DNA of 59,476 bases from assembly GCA_012064415.1 (NCBI GenBank), contig SSNU01000217.1, positions 1-59,476 on the forward strand. Reading direction: 5' to 3'. The position numbers were made by a program, and so were the translations under genes. A model generated the notes under the pieces. That model was not told where the DNA came from and did not search any database. It saw only the letters and a list, made by a program, of their open reading frames with translations. Below, piece after piece: positions 34,161-44,074 of the stretch (its first letter is position 1; each line of letters begins with the position of its first letter). The stretch is from Gyrodactylus bullatarudis. Its lineage: Eukaryota; Platyhelminthes; Monogenea; Gyrodactylidea; Gyrodactylidae.

Positions 34161-34776
34161 GTTTGATGAATCTTTTTTTTGTTCTGGAGGTAGTCGAGGT
34201 AGGAGAGGAATAATATTTTTTTCCAGAATAAACTTCGGTTTTAAATTACAGGTAGAGGACCCGTTTTCTTTCCCATTCTGCCCAAATAATCAATCGTACT
34301 TGGATTACTGGGGAGTTATTTCAACCAATGAGAGGGCATTAAACCAACAACTAATGAAATTAACATACCTAAATTCTGAATTTTGTACTTGAAACTAACT
34401 CCATCGGCAATTTCATGCTTAATTTGATAAATAGGAAAAAAACCATTCTATGATGATTCACATTGAGATTAATTATCACCACACAATACATCCTTACAAA
34501 AAAGGGGTAGTGACAATAATCTACAATGTCAAATCTACACACCCAAATGACTACGTAATACTCATTCAATTGTTTATTTAGAGACCCCTCTTTTTCTCAC
34601 AACGAAATGTCTATGCTTAGAATACAAATGAGACCCCATTTTTCAATTGTTCATTGAAAATACTCAACATATTGCATCATCTATCAGACGAGACTATAGT
34701 AAATCCTCACCCTTATTTAAATCCATTGTCGATTAAGAATAATTTTTTCAAACTTTCACATCTGAATGCTAGTCTA

Positions 34777-35469
34777 TTATTTAGATCTGTGCTTACTTTT
34801 TTCACTTCTTCTTTTTTTGAATTGACATAGTGTTTCATTTGAGCAGAATTTGGCTAATGCCCCATACTTATAATGGGTTGGACAAAATTTGATGGTCTTG
34901 CCTTTTGCCATGAATTCTATTACCTCTTTTTCTTCTCTGGGCTTTTTGGGTCTTGATATGTAGCTGACTTCTTGAGTCTTTGGTCGGAAATCATGCATTC
35001 GTTGAACCATTTCTGCCAGCTCATCGCTTGATTTTTCGTCAATGTATGGAATGATCGATGCATAATATTTATATTCAAGAGTCTTTGTGAATATTGCCTT
35101 TCTCATATTCTCGTCAGTACAGAACTCTTTGATTTTTATTAGTCTGTTTAGAGGCTCTTGAATTTTTGAAGATGAGTCGAGAATCTCTTCGAATCGTTTT
35201 GCATCTGATTTGGAAGTTTTATTGCCGATGTAGTTTATGATTTGTTCGGCATTCATCTTCTTCTCTTTTGTTTGCTGAAAGTAATTTTTGATCATCTTTC
35301 GCACGTTGTTCCAAGTTGCGGTGTGGATTTTTGGTTTGTCTGACTTTTTTGCAGCTTTAGACACTTTTTCATGGTCACCATATTGTGGATCCTTGCCACA
35401 GTCAACTTGATTTAACTTGGAATCGTTATTTTCTTCGAATAATTCTTTAATGAATTCCTTGTCAGCCAT
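34777..35469 (-). CDS. Gag-like protein with a C-terminal Cys/His motif
   Basis: 230 codons, Met at 35469, uninterrupted. The N-terminus is acidic, the middle is helical and Lys/Glu-rich (residues about 55-165, resembling a capsid-type domain in composition), and near the C-terminus FCPTHYKYGALAKFC gives C-x2-H-x9-C, followed by C six residues on and a basic tail KKRRSEKSKHRSK. A short C/H box followed by basic residues is usual at the end of Gag in some arthropod Ty3/gypsy elements. No protease, RT or integrase sequence follows on the minus strand and no LTR pair is visible. It may be a gag fragment of a young element or a stand-alone gene; no intron is seen. Family assignment is uncertain. 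Confidence 0.5.
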   Translation of the reverse strand: MADKEFIKELFEENNDSKLNQVDCGKDPQYGDHEKVSKAAKKSDKPKIHTATWNNVRKMIKNYFQQTKEKKMNAEQIINYIGNKTSKSDAKRFEEILDSSSKIQEPLNRLIKIKEFCTDENMRKAIFTKTLEYKYYASIIPYIDEKSSDELAEMVQRMHDFRPKTQEVSYISRPKKPREEKEVIEFMAKGKTIKFCPTHYKYGALAKFCSNETLCQFKKRRSEKSKHRSK

Positions 35470-35704
35470 TTTTAAGTAGTGAAAATATAAGTCACGTTTT
35501 TAACTTTATAATAATATAAACAATCTCTATCACCTATTTTAAATTGTACAATCTTAACTTTGTTTAAATATTAAACATTTATAAATTGTTCATAATTTAT
35601 AATATTTGTTGATGATTGTATTCTTTTCGGTGATTGATCTTGTATTACCAATTTGATGGAGATAACTATTCATTACATTTATTTAATGAATAAGAAAGAT
35701 GCCG

Positions 35705-35743
35705 AATATTTGAGCTTTTATTCCGGGCATACTCTTCAGCCTC
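35705..35743 (-). ncRNA. Decayed hammerhead motif, type 1
   Basis: CTGAAGA and GTATGCCC are present on the minus strand, but GAAA reads GGAA and the 3' helix I arm CCTC is deleted. It is the inverted partner of 36350-36389. Confidence 0.55.
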
Positions 35744-36349
35744 TTACATGATATATATATAAAAAATATCCTTTTGTATCCTCTATAGACAAAACGGGAA
35801 AAACGCAAAAACCTTGAAAACAGCAGAAGCTTTTTTCATTAAAAAGAAAAACCCAACCCTTAGCAAACAAAAGAAAATAACAAAAACTCTATCTCTCACT
35901 TGGTCAACCATCAGAAATAGACCACATCTCAACCCGAAGGAAAAAGAAAAAGGACCAGAACTTCAGATGCAGATAGAGAAAACAATAAAATTACCTAGTA
36001 CTTTCATTCAACCCAATAGATAACACCCCAAGATAGTTTTCTTTATACAAATTTAAATTGTATATTATGTAAAAAACAATCAACATTACATTTTGTATAT
36101 AAAATTAGTACATCTTGGATACATATACTTAGAGTACGAATACTCAAAAGATATATTGCATATAATTTGAACCCACCAAAAGGTGGGTGATAGATCAAAA
36201 GATACCTACACTTAGGTTTCATGAGTCATAAACTGTGAAAGAAGAGATAATATAAAAACCCTTCCCAACCCAAGCACAAAATATGAGTCAATCAGATTCA
36301 TCCTAACTTTTTTAGTTGTTTTGTAATTTTTTATATATATGGCATGTAA

Positions 36350-36389
36350 GAGGCTGAAGAGTATGCCCGAAATAAAAGCGCTATTCCTC
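36350..36389 (+). ncRNA. Hammerhead ribozyme motif, PLE type 1
   Basis: GAGG (36350-36353) pairs with CCTC (36386-36389). CTGAAGA is intact (position 7 is variable in hammerheads), followed by GTATGCCC, GAAA (36369-36372), and helix III ATA/TAT enclosing the self-complementary AGCGCT. Cleavage is predicted after ATT at 36385. Confidence 0.72.
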
Positions 36390-36509
36390 AAATATTCGGC
36401 ATCTTTCTTATTCATTAAAATGCTCTCAACGTTTGTCATGGAAGACAAAAAAACCTATTTCATTACAAATTTATTTATTGAAAATCTGTGAATACACAAA
36501 TGAATGTAG

Positions 36510-36625
36510 GTGTAGTTTTACACTCCACAAATACGGTTCCCACCTGTAGTCTAGGACTAATTTTGGTTCCTGGTTTTCATTGATTATGAGGAACGTGCCA
36601 TCCATGTACCTTTAGTAAAATCGGC
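36510..36625 (-). pseudogene. PLE RT scrap around motif C
   Basis: The minus strand reads RYMDGTFLIINENQEPKLVL, an RT motif C with the second Asp changed to Gly, followed by about 20 residues. Nothing upstream or downstream connects to it. From 36630 to 36960 I see no gene. Confidence 0.6.
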
Positions 36626-37613
36626 ATAAATTATAATATTTTCGATTTTTTTTCCATTTGTATTTGTGAAGGCATGCCTAGAATATATCATGGATTTTGA
36701 ATGCAACTCCATGTTTGAAATTACTAAATTAATTGAAAGGCTTAATAGGATTGTTTGTGAGGAGAATTTTAATGTGTGTAATATAAGCTAGGATGTTTTC
36801 ATATATATCTTTTAAAAACTAAATGTAGTCCAAAATATTATATTTTTCTCGAATCAAACTGAAAAGAAATAGTAAATTTAGTTTTGATATGATATATGCT
36901 GATAGAGATTTATTGATGTTTAAACTAAAAACTTATACTGGATGTTTTTTAATTTACAGTACAGTGAATTGACTAAATCACGCCTCGAAATAGCTCTACC
37001 CCAAGCAAGTTTTGGAACTTATACCTCTACTCCATTTTTGTCAACCAATCAGATTCGAGTATCAAAAAATGAATTTTTATGCTGATTTCTCAAGCCTCAA
37101 CCTTACTTCAATATATATGTTTAATATCCAAATTTTTTCCTTTACATCATGGATTAAAATTTAATCTTCTACCTGCCCTAATAAGAAACTTAAATTTTTG
37201 AATTTTCACGCGAATAATTTTGGTACTGTTCGATATCAAGCTGTGCCGTGCTACATATTTTTGATACGAAATCATTCGAATCTTGAGAGAAATTCAAGTT
37301 CAAATATTAGATCCAAAATGGGTTAAATTTTGTATGAATTCTCAAAATATAGAAAGATTCTACACAGAGCCCTCATTTTTTCTGGTCGTTTTCATACTTA
37401 CCTAGTGTATGGGGGAATTGTGAAATTAGTCACACATAAACCTCTACTATGACGTAATGTTTTTTATACTCACACCCTCCTACATTTCTATCCGGCCCTC
37501 TTTCCCACTCCTAACATCCATCTCTCACTCTCACTGATCCCCCCTTGTTATTCCCTTGATTTTGGCTTAATAATGCATTATGAATCAGGCAAAAATTATA
37601 AAATTAAAAAATT

Positions 37614-38901
37614 TTATTCGTTAAAATCAAAAACATTATCTCTTCTCTTTGAATGATATTCTTGGAATAAACGTGTTGACTTTATTTCTTCGCTACACCC
37701 AAAGCGTTTTTCGAAATTTATGAAATCCAACAGAAATTCGAAAGATTTTTCTATCACCTCAGTAAAATCAATGATTTGATTTTGCTTGTTGATAAATTTA
37801 AGATGATTGAAACATTTTATTATTGTCTGACGACTGACATCTTCCCATGCTTGCTGAACCATTAGTAAACATTGTTTAAGATTAAAATTTTTCCTCAGAT
37901 CTTTTATGTGGACATTTTCTGAAGTCAATTTTTGAACTATAAATCTTCTATAATGAGATTTAAAAGATCTGATGATTCCAGCGTCTAAAGGTTGACAAAC
38001 AGAAGTACAGTTAGGAGGCAGATAGTGGAGCTGAAAAATTAGTTACCAAGCTTACTTTAATATTCTTCAAATTAATTCCTTCAGGAAATATATGACTTGG
38101 CGCATTATCAAGAAACCATATGATTTTTCTTTTATTCCTGATCAATTCTTTGTCCCAATTCAGGAGATATCTGGCAAATACGACCTTAGTCATCCAACCT
38201 TTTTTCGTTGACTCGTAGTTGAAGAATTTTAAATCCTTATCGTCGAAGCACCTTAGTTTTTTACGTTGTTGAGTATCAAAATTGGTCGCTTATCTCCAAT
38301 TGCATTCGTGCAAAAAACTAGTGTTATTCTGTCTATGGATTCTTTGAAGCCATGAGCATTTTGATTTTTACGACATAATATTTTATTGCTTGTATTATAG
38401 AGAAATAATGCAGCCTCATCAAGGCTGTAGATGTCTTCTTCTCTGTACGATCTAATGAGAATAGGTAACTCTAGGAAAAATTGTTCAACAGGATGATCAG
38501 GAACACTTTTACAATCTCCTGACGGTTTACGGAAGCAGAGGTTATTTCTTCTACATAACTTCATTAAAGCTTTATACCCAGGTTTATAGTTTTCAATCTC
38601 TAGATTATTTGCAACCTTAGTAGCAATAATTTGTAATTCCTGAAATGTTATATGATTATTAAAATCATTCAATTCTTCTTCAATTTTATCTTTTAAAATT
38701 TCATCAAAAAAGGTTCGAGTTAATTCATTTCTTGATTGGTTTAGATGAACAGATTCATTTACAATTTCTAGAGCAAGATAGCGTTTAATTGACCTTTTGC
38801 TTTTGATACATGCAATAGATAAACGATCCACCGAATATCCGTCATTGAATCTGTTTTTGACTTGAATAAGTCTCTTAAGAATGAAATTTTTTGTTCTAAC
38901 C
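37614..38901 (-). pseudogene. Tigger/pogo transposase, DD32D, with a 25-nt intron
   Basis: From an apparent splice acceptor (TTATTTTTAG) near 38902 the frame reads VRTKNFILKRLIQ.., a psq-type HTH (SIACIKSKRSIKRYL), then a CENP-B-type HTH (LQIIATKVANNLEI..LCRRNNLCFRK). The DDE_1 catalytic core follows: first Asp in IYSLDEAALFLYN, GFKESIDRITLVFCTNA, second Asp in WFLDNAPSHIF, third in QPLDAGIIRSFK. One base is missing in an A-run near 38258. The 25 nt at 38031-38055 (GTAAGC..TTTTTCAG on the minus strand) must be removed to join LKNIK to LHYLPPNC, restoring 32 residues between Asp 2 and Asp 3. It inserts the element at TA. The first exon with a start codon was not identified. Confidence 0.85.
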
Positions 38902-39141
38902 TAAAAATAAGCTTTTAAAATATAACTAACGTATGGAAATCCAATTGAATAGTTAGAATGATCTATGGAATCAGGAAATAAAAGTTTCGAGACTTTTTCG
39001 AAGATTTTCAGATCAGAAAAAGAGCGTCCACGTAGTAGAAAACTCGTTACAGTTTCAAGAGACTTAACTGCTGAGGAAAATTAAGTCTTACATTTTCTTT
39101 CTATGTTATTGAAATCAATTGAGTTCAGAAGATCTTCTGAT

Positions 39142-39986
39142 TTATAAGTTTCGATTTATGAGTTTCAGATTTTGATTAATTGCCAATTTGAAATTATCTT
39201 CTTTGCGATAAAAAATTTTGATCTTGATTTCATTTAGAAGCTTATAGGTATAAATATCAACATTCTTAAATTTTAACAATATTTTGACGATGTCAATAAG
39301 AAATTCTGAATTTTGATCCACGAATAAAATAGAAGGATCTGATAGTCTTGAATCAAAGTCAGTAAGAAAGCCTAAGATGTGAGAAATAGCAGATTGTTTT
39401 CTCTCAATTTTAATGGCGTCAAATGATGTTCGCAAGAACTTTTCTTTGATAAGGAGGAATTTCCTTTCTTCTGATTTGAGGTTTATGATTTGTACACAAA
39501 ACACGAACTTGTTTTTAAAGTTGATCCAAGAAATGTTGAGAAGATACTATTGAGAACTACTTTTGATACACAAATCAATCTTATGGTGAAAGCTAATAGT
39601 ACGATCAAGAACGAATTTGTTAGCTTGGATCTAGAACGATGAATAAAATTACTTACATTCAATTCAAGCAAATTATGACTACGTGATAATCGCATAAACA
39701 ACCGTTCTGATATCCTTGTAATGTTAGAATCTCTGAGAGTTTCAATGATTTCTTTGAGTTGTTGTTCCGTTGTGGTTACCCCGGAATTTGAGTGATTATT
39801 AAGAGTAACAGCAATAACTGGATTAAAACGTCCGTAAAGATCATGATCTGCTTCTCCTTGTTTAAGCATTCTACGAATTGTCCCTCTACTTACCGATAGT
39901 AGGCGAGCAATATGAGAAATCGAGTGAATTTTGAAGAGTGAGAACACAGATTTCCTTTGTTCCGGAGTTAATTTCATCGAAAACAA
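39142..39986 (-). pseudogene. Second gene of the Tigger element: HTH protein of unknown role
   Basis: Met at 39986 or four codons later (MKLTPEQRKSVFSLF). Residues about 15-40 form a helix-turn-helix (ISHIARLLSVSRGTIRRML), then a spacer, then GVTTTEQQLKEIIETLRDSN. At LLELN the 26 nt 39631-39656 (GTAAGT..TTCTAG) look like an intron; removal joins to IQANKFVLDRTISFHHKIDL and, after one in-frame TAG near 39549, to the frame 39142-39504 (KSEERKFLLIKEKFLRTSF.., a 120-residue Lys/Ile-rich region). It lies between the right TIR and the transposase gene, same strand. A homologue is found at 33797-34160. It is not a known Tigger transposase domain; it may bind the TIRs or regulate transposition. Confidence 0.65.
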
Positions 39987-40689
39987 TAATGTCGATTACA
40001 TGCTTTGTATTTTTCTTTTGAATTTGGAAGAATCTGATTCGTTAATTTGAATGGGGGGATCAGTGAGAGTGAGAGATGGATGTTAGGAGTGGGAAAGAGG
40101 GCCGGATAGAAATGTAGGAGGGTGTGAGTATAAAAAACATTACGTCATAGTAGAGGTTTATGTGTGACTAATTTCACAATTCCCCCATACACTAGGTAAG
40201 TATGAAAACGACCAGAAAAAATGAGGGCTCTGTGTAGAATCTTTCTATATTTTGAGAATTCATACAAAATTTAACCCATTTTGGATCTAATATTTGAACT
40301 TGAATTTCGCGTCAAAATTCAAAAATTTAAGTTTCTTATTAGGGCAGGTAGAAGATTAAATTTTAATCCATGATGTAAAGGAGAAAATTTGGATATTAAA
40401 CATATATATTGAAGTAAGGTTGAGGCTTGAGAAATCAGCATAAAAATTCATTTTTTGATACTCGAATCTGATTGGTTGACAAAAATGGAGTAGAGGTATA
40501 AGTTCCAAAACTTGCTTGGGGTAGAGCTATTTCGAGGCGTGATTTAGTCAATTCATTGTATATATGTTGTGCCTAAAGTGCAACGAAAGTTCATTTATTT
40601 ACACTTTGGACGACTAAATAAATATTCCCTTATTTCCTATATTTTTTAATAAAGTGTGAAATTCGACTTCAATAAGAAAAATGATGTAG

Positions 40690-41030
40690 TAATTATTTTA
40701 CGCGGAAATCAAAAAAGTGCCAAAAATCTCTGAATTTCTTATTCTATTATTCAGGCCAGTGCTCAATCTTGCTTACCATTTTATCAAGAAAGAAAATTTG
40801 GAAGAAGCCGCATATAGTACAAGTTGCAGTGTAGTTAATGTTATCAGATATAGCAAAATATTTAGAAAGGCTGATAGAGTTCAATGGAATACAAGGTAAG
40901 AGAGGAGGTCCTGGTTCCATAGTAGAAATAGACGAATGTCATATTTTCAAACGAAAATATCATCGAGGCAGAGTTCTAATGTACCAGCATTTCTGGATAA
41001 ATTTGAATACCCATACAAAAATCTGAATTC
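40690..41030 (+). pseudogene. Merlin-type (IS1016/ISXO2-like) transposase fragment
   Basis: The frame 40717-40899 holds a helical region ending SVVNVIRYSKIFRKAD; a frameshift near 40890 leads to GKRGGPGSIVEIDECHIFKR and KYHRGRVL, the signature around the first catalytic Asp of the DDE_Tnp_ISXO2 domain (VEIDES.F.KRKYxRGR). The rest of the catalytic domain is missing after 40985, where another repeat begins. The N-terminal zinc ribbon is absent. The matching N- and C-terminal parts of this family occur at 43045-43430, in a different copy. Confidence 0.8.
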
Positions 41031-41039
41031 AGTAGATTT

Positions 41040-41230
41040 TTAGCTTCAATTTGAGGGGTTGATTGTGGCTCTAAGAGTTTTTGAACGGTTCCTAGAGCAT
41101 TTTGAAGATTGATTTCTTTGAACTTTGATGGGTTGAAAAATAATAAAAAGTCGCAGTATATACCTACGCACACACCATATACACTCGGTATATTCCTCTC
41201 TACCCCTGCGCAGAGTTTGGACATAAACTT
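41040..41230. repeat. Repeat shared with 33310-33460, inverted
   Basis: GATTGTGGCTCTA.GAGTTTT, GAACGGTTCCT, TTTGATGGGTTGAA.AATAAT and GTATATACCTACGCACACAC occur here and, inverted, at 33318-33460. Probably the terminal region of a DNA transposon (Merlin- or Tigger-related). Not coding. Confidence 0.6.
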
Positions 41231-41460
41231 TAGTCCTACCAACTTATTTTTTCTGAAAAAAGTATATGAGCCCTTAAATGTTTTTGAAATCAAAATATAT
41301 GAATTAAATGCAAGAATTATTCAAAAAAAAAAAATAAATAAAAGTGCATGATGAAACTAATTTTTTCACTTAACGTATAACTTCAAAACATTCCCTTATT
41401 ATATATCAATCTTAAAGTTTTTCCTGGTGGCTTTTATCCCTGTACTAGGACTAAATATGT

Positions 41461-41690
41461 TCAATAGTGGATATGGTCCGTTTGTAGGTAGAACGGCCGC
41501 CCAAATAGGTATTTATGAAACTTTTGCACAGTGTAAACAATAGCAAAACCTTCTTTTTCGATCTGAGGGTATCTTTTCTGTGTCGCATCTAGGCTTTTTG
41601 ATAGGTAATAAATAGGTATGTGTCGTCGTGTTTTTGCATTAACACACCACAAACTCCTTCTTCAGATGCGTCAGCTGCAACTATATATAT
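41461..41690 (-). pseudogene. Ty3/gypsy RNase H fragment
   Basis: The minus strand reads YIVAADASEEGVCGVLMQKH (up to about 41690), then with a small frame change PIYYLSKSLDATQKRYPQIE, KEGFAIVYTVQKFHKYLFGR and PFYLQTDH: the RNase H domain that follows RT in gypsy pol. Upstream it is cut by the TIR element 41692-44072. After YLQTDH similarity is lost, so the integrase is missing. Confidence 0.85.
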
Positions 41691-42423
41691 ATTACCGTGA
41701 AAATGGGAAATCAGTGAATGGACGATAATCACTAGTAAAAATGGGAAATCGTTTATTTTCCCGGAAAAATGGGAAATATTTACCCTTTTCACTGAGTTTT
41801 CACTGAAACCTTCACCGTGAAAATGGGAAATCAGGGAATGGACGATAATCACTAGGGAAATGTGAATTAAAATCAACAAAGAGATTCGATATCTTTAGAT
41901 AAGGCTTGTTTCTTTTCCTAGTCATACTTTGTACATATTTTTTTCTTGAAAGACTTTAATATTCAATAATACTTGAAAGCATGTCAGAAATTACATTGCG
42001 GGAGAAATCTCTGGAATATTACGCACGAAAATTTTTAATTTCAACTTTGAATAAGTTGATAAAAAATGCCTTAAAATTTTAAATTGAAAAGATATTGTAA
42101 AATTCAGGTAAATATCTTTCAAAATCAAGAGAGAATTTTCAAAATAAGTGTTATTTTAGCATTTTTATTGACGTTCGGAATTAAAAATATTTTTGCGCGT
42201 GGTTTATTGAGAAAGTAAAAGCAGTTTTATGATTAGCTCAGTGCTTTGTTGAAATACGCTGTGCACTTTTAAACTTATTTTAGATTTAAAAAATTCTAAC
42301 AGGCCGAGTATGTGGGATTTTCATTCCTAAATTAGGAATCCTAATCAATAAAAATAATAGAATAATTTTCATCAACAATTTTAGTTGTTTATTGAAACAA
42401 TATAAAAATAAAGCTAAAATAGT

Positions 42424-42661
42424 CAATCTTTGTTATTGCAAGGTAAAGCGTGGTGACATCTTGAATTACACAGTAAATGATTTTTCTTACACTTGCAAGA
42501 ATTCGATTCACAATTTTGACAAAACTACATTTGATGAATCCTTGTCCTCCGCATAGTGAGTGTTTTGAATTTAGAGTTCTCAATGGAAGGATATCAGCCT
42601 TAACATCAGATAGTGTTAAGAATTTTTCTTGTAGTACTTGAAATCGTGTGAGGGATAGCAT
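42424..42661 (-). pseudogene. Cys-rich C-terminal domain, possibly of a Ginger2/KRBA2-like integrase
   Basis: The minus-strand frame ending LCGGQGFIKC shifts by one base into CQNCESNSCKCKKNHLLCNS followed by RCHHALPCNNKD and a stop. The dense C-x2-C..C-x-C..C..C-x3-H pattern resembles a CXC-like tail that I associate with retrovirus-type integrases of Ginger2/KRBA2-like DNA transposons. No catalytic domain is visible upstream because the Merlin insertion and decay intervene. Family assignment is tentative. Confidence 0.4.
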
Positions 42662-42712
42662 TTGGTTTAGAGTTCCTTCTGCAGTGCCAATCCGATATAA
42701 AGAATCTTTGGA

Positions 42713-43802
42713 AACACTTGGAAAAAAGTTCAGCGAAAAATTTTATTTAGGGGTGGAGGCTTGTGCTAACCAATCAGATTTGAGTGGGTATTTTTATGTG
42801 CAGAACACCTAGAACAATCGGGAAGGGGACCATCCCAGCTTGCATATACCTTAAATACATCAAATTTATCACAATCACATGCATAATTGTATACGATAAA
42901 CACTTGGAAGAAAGTTCAGGATTTCTTTTTTTAGAAATTATTTTTTTATTTTGTGTGTGTGGCTTATTAGTAGGCTTAACCTGTGATGGACTGTCCTATA
43001 AAAATTGAGCCTGTCAATCATTGGCTTCTTTTTTATCCAATTCAAATTTATATTTAAAATGCTGTATCTTTGTGACAATGAAATTTGCGCTTTATGCAAT
43101 TTAGAAGAAAATTCACGGAGATTCTTTATTGAGAATCAGTTCATTGATTTGAGATCGAGTCCATGCCCTAATCCTGGATGTAGTGGAACAAGGAAAGTCG
43201 AGGAAAGAAGAGACCAGGTAACAATCTCCAAGTTTATCCTGGTTCAACTTTGATTACTAACGAATGGCGAGGGTATTCTGAGTATGTTACTGTTGGTTAT
43301 TGGCACATTAAAATCAACCAAGATTTTAAACCAAATGTACTCAATCGCTTTTCGTTTGAGAGATGCTCCCAGAGTGCCTCAGATATTAGATGATGATAAC
43401 GTTGATCTAGATAGTTTATTAAACATCTAAGATATTTTACATTAAATTTCATCAAAAATTATTTACCAATTTTATATTTATTTTTGAATAAAACTCGAGT
43501 TTTGTTAGAATTTAATTCTTCAATTCTAAGATTTTAAAAAAGGTAGAAATAATCTCACTAAATAGTTAAAAAAATAATTTCTAAAAAAAGAAATCCTGAA
43601 CTTTCTTCCAAGTGTTTATCGTATACAATTATGCATGTGATTGTGATAAATTTGATGTATTTAAGGTATATGCAAGCTGGGATGGTCCCCTTCCCGATTG
43701 TTCTAGGTGTTCTGCACATAAAAATACCCACTCAAATCTGATTGGTTAGCACAAGCCTCCACCCCTAAATAAAATTTTTCGCTGAACTTTTTTCCAAGTG
43801 TT
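42713..43802 (+). mobile_element. Merlin-type element, internally deleted, with long TIRs
   Basis: The ends read AACACTTGGAAAAAAGTTCA and inverse. TIRs are about 215 bp (42713-42930, 43590-43802) and almost identical, including CCAATCAGATTTGAGTGGG and GGGAAGGGGACCATCC. CACTTGG.A.AAAGTTCAG occurs at the outer (42715) and again at the inner edge (42901) of the left TIR, 186 bp apart, and symmetrically on the right: an IR/DR layout. The interior has a shortened transposase gene. Confidence 0.8.
43045..43430 (+). pseudogene. Merlin-type transposase, middle deleted
   Basis: The N-terminal part 43045-43218 encodes NQFIDLRSSPCPNPGCSGTR (start of the zinc ribbon). Then, in a shifted frame, YPGSTLITNEWRGYSEYVTV, GYWHIKINQDFKPN, the C-terminal portion around the last catalytic residues of the ISXO2-like domain (D-W-R-A-Y..H..VNH in the family). 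The GGPGxIVEIDE region is missing, though a different fragment at 40915 shows it. It is a non-autonomous derivative. Confidence 0.7.
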
Positions 43803-44074
43803 ACCGAATCTTTTTTTTCTACGATGATTCCAATAATAGATCTTGGATCACCTTTTCCTCTCGGGAGACGAATACGTTGTCTTCCATGAAAATTTTAATG
43901 AATGATGGAAGAAAAAAATCGTGAATAAGCACAATATCTTTCTTATTGGTTGAAAAAAATATGACTAGGAAAAGAAACAAGCCTTATCTAAAGATATCGA
44001 ATCTCTTTGTTGATTTTAATTCGCATTTCCCTAGTGATTATCGTCCATTCCCTGATTTCCCATTTTCACGGTAA

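Larger units (their letters stand above)
35680..36425. mobile_element. Fold-back PLE unit with a hammerhead at each end
   Basis: 35680-35770 and 36335-36425 are inverted copies (AATAAGAAAGATGCCGAATA and its inverse). Between them, on the plus strand, lies a PLE C-terminal fragment (35780-36023: KTAEAFFIKKKNPTLSKQKK, then SLTWSTIR and a tail), which matches the end of PLE-D (LREAEAFFILKEKPSL..LPWPT). The right hammerhead (36350-36389) is downstream of this fragment in sense orientation; the left one (35705-35743) faces outward on the minus strand. Confidence 0.72.
36962..40558 (-). mobile_element. Tigger/pogo-type element, complete ends, 3.6 kb, two genes
   Basis: The left end CAGTGAATTGACTAAATC follows TA (36960-36961); the right end GATTTAGTCAATTCATTG precedes TA (40559-40560). 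TIRs extend about 590 bp on the left (to about 37548, GATCCCCCC) and about 500 bp on the right (from about 40053). The left one holds about 80 bp missing from the right (after CACGCG). Both TIRs contain GCCTCGAAAT, TTATACCTCTAC and CCAATCAGATTCGAG, plausibly promoter elements. Inside are, both on the minus strand, an HTH gene next to the right TIR and a transposase gene nearer the left TIR. Confidence 0.88.
41692..44072. mobile_element. DNA transposon with about 115-bp TIRs inserted in the gypsy copy
   Basis: CCGTGAAAATGGGAAATCAG starts the element at 41692 and, inverted, ends it at 44072; ATATATAT-TA flanks both sides. The terminal 42 bp occur twice on the left (41692 and 41812) and once on the right. 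The inner TIR continues to about 41930 / 43960 (AAAGAGATTCGATATC, AAACAAGCCTTATC). The gypsy reading frame continues directly up to the left junction. Interior: a Cys-rich coding remnant (42424-42661) and a nested Merlin (42713-43802). Confidence 0.7.

Noticed and set aside
39071..39091. Possible 21-nt intron GTAAG..CCTCAG upstream of the Tigger transposase
   Set aside because: Splicing it does not create an open frame or a start codon that joins the transposase; unlike the 25- and 26-nt cases there is no coding support.
41692..41860. CRISPR-like or satellite array (GAAAATGGGAAAT repeated)
   Set aside because: Only a few irregular copies, fully explained by a duplicated transposon end; no spacers of uniform length.
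41589..41879. 96-codon minus-strand frame with repeated LVIIVHSLISHFHG
   Set aside because: The repeats are the duplicated TIR terminus of the element at 41692 read as protein; only the last part (from YIVAADAS) is gypsy RNase H.
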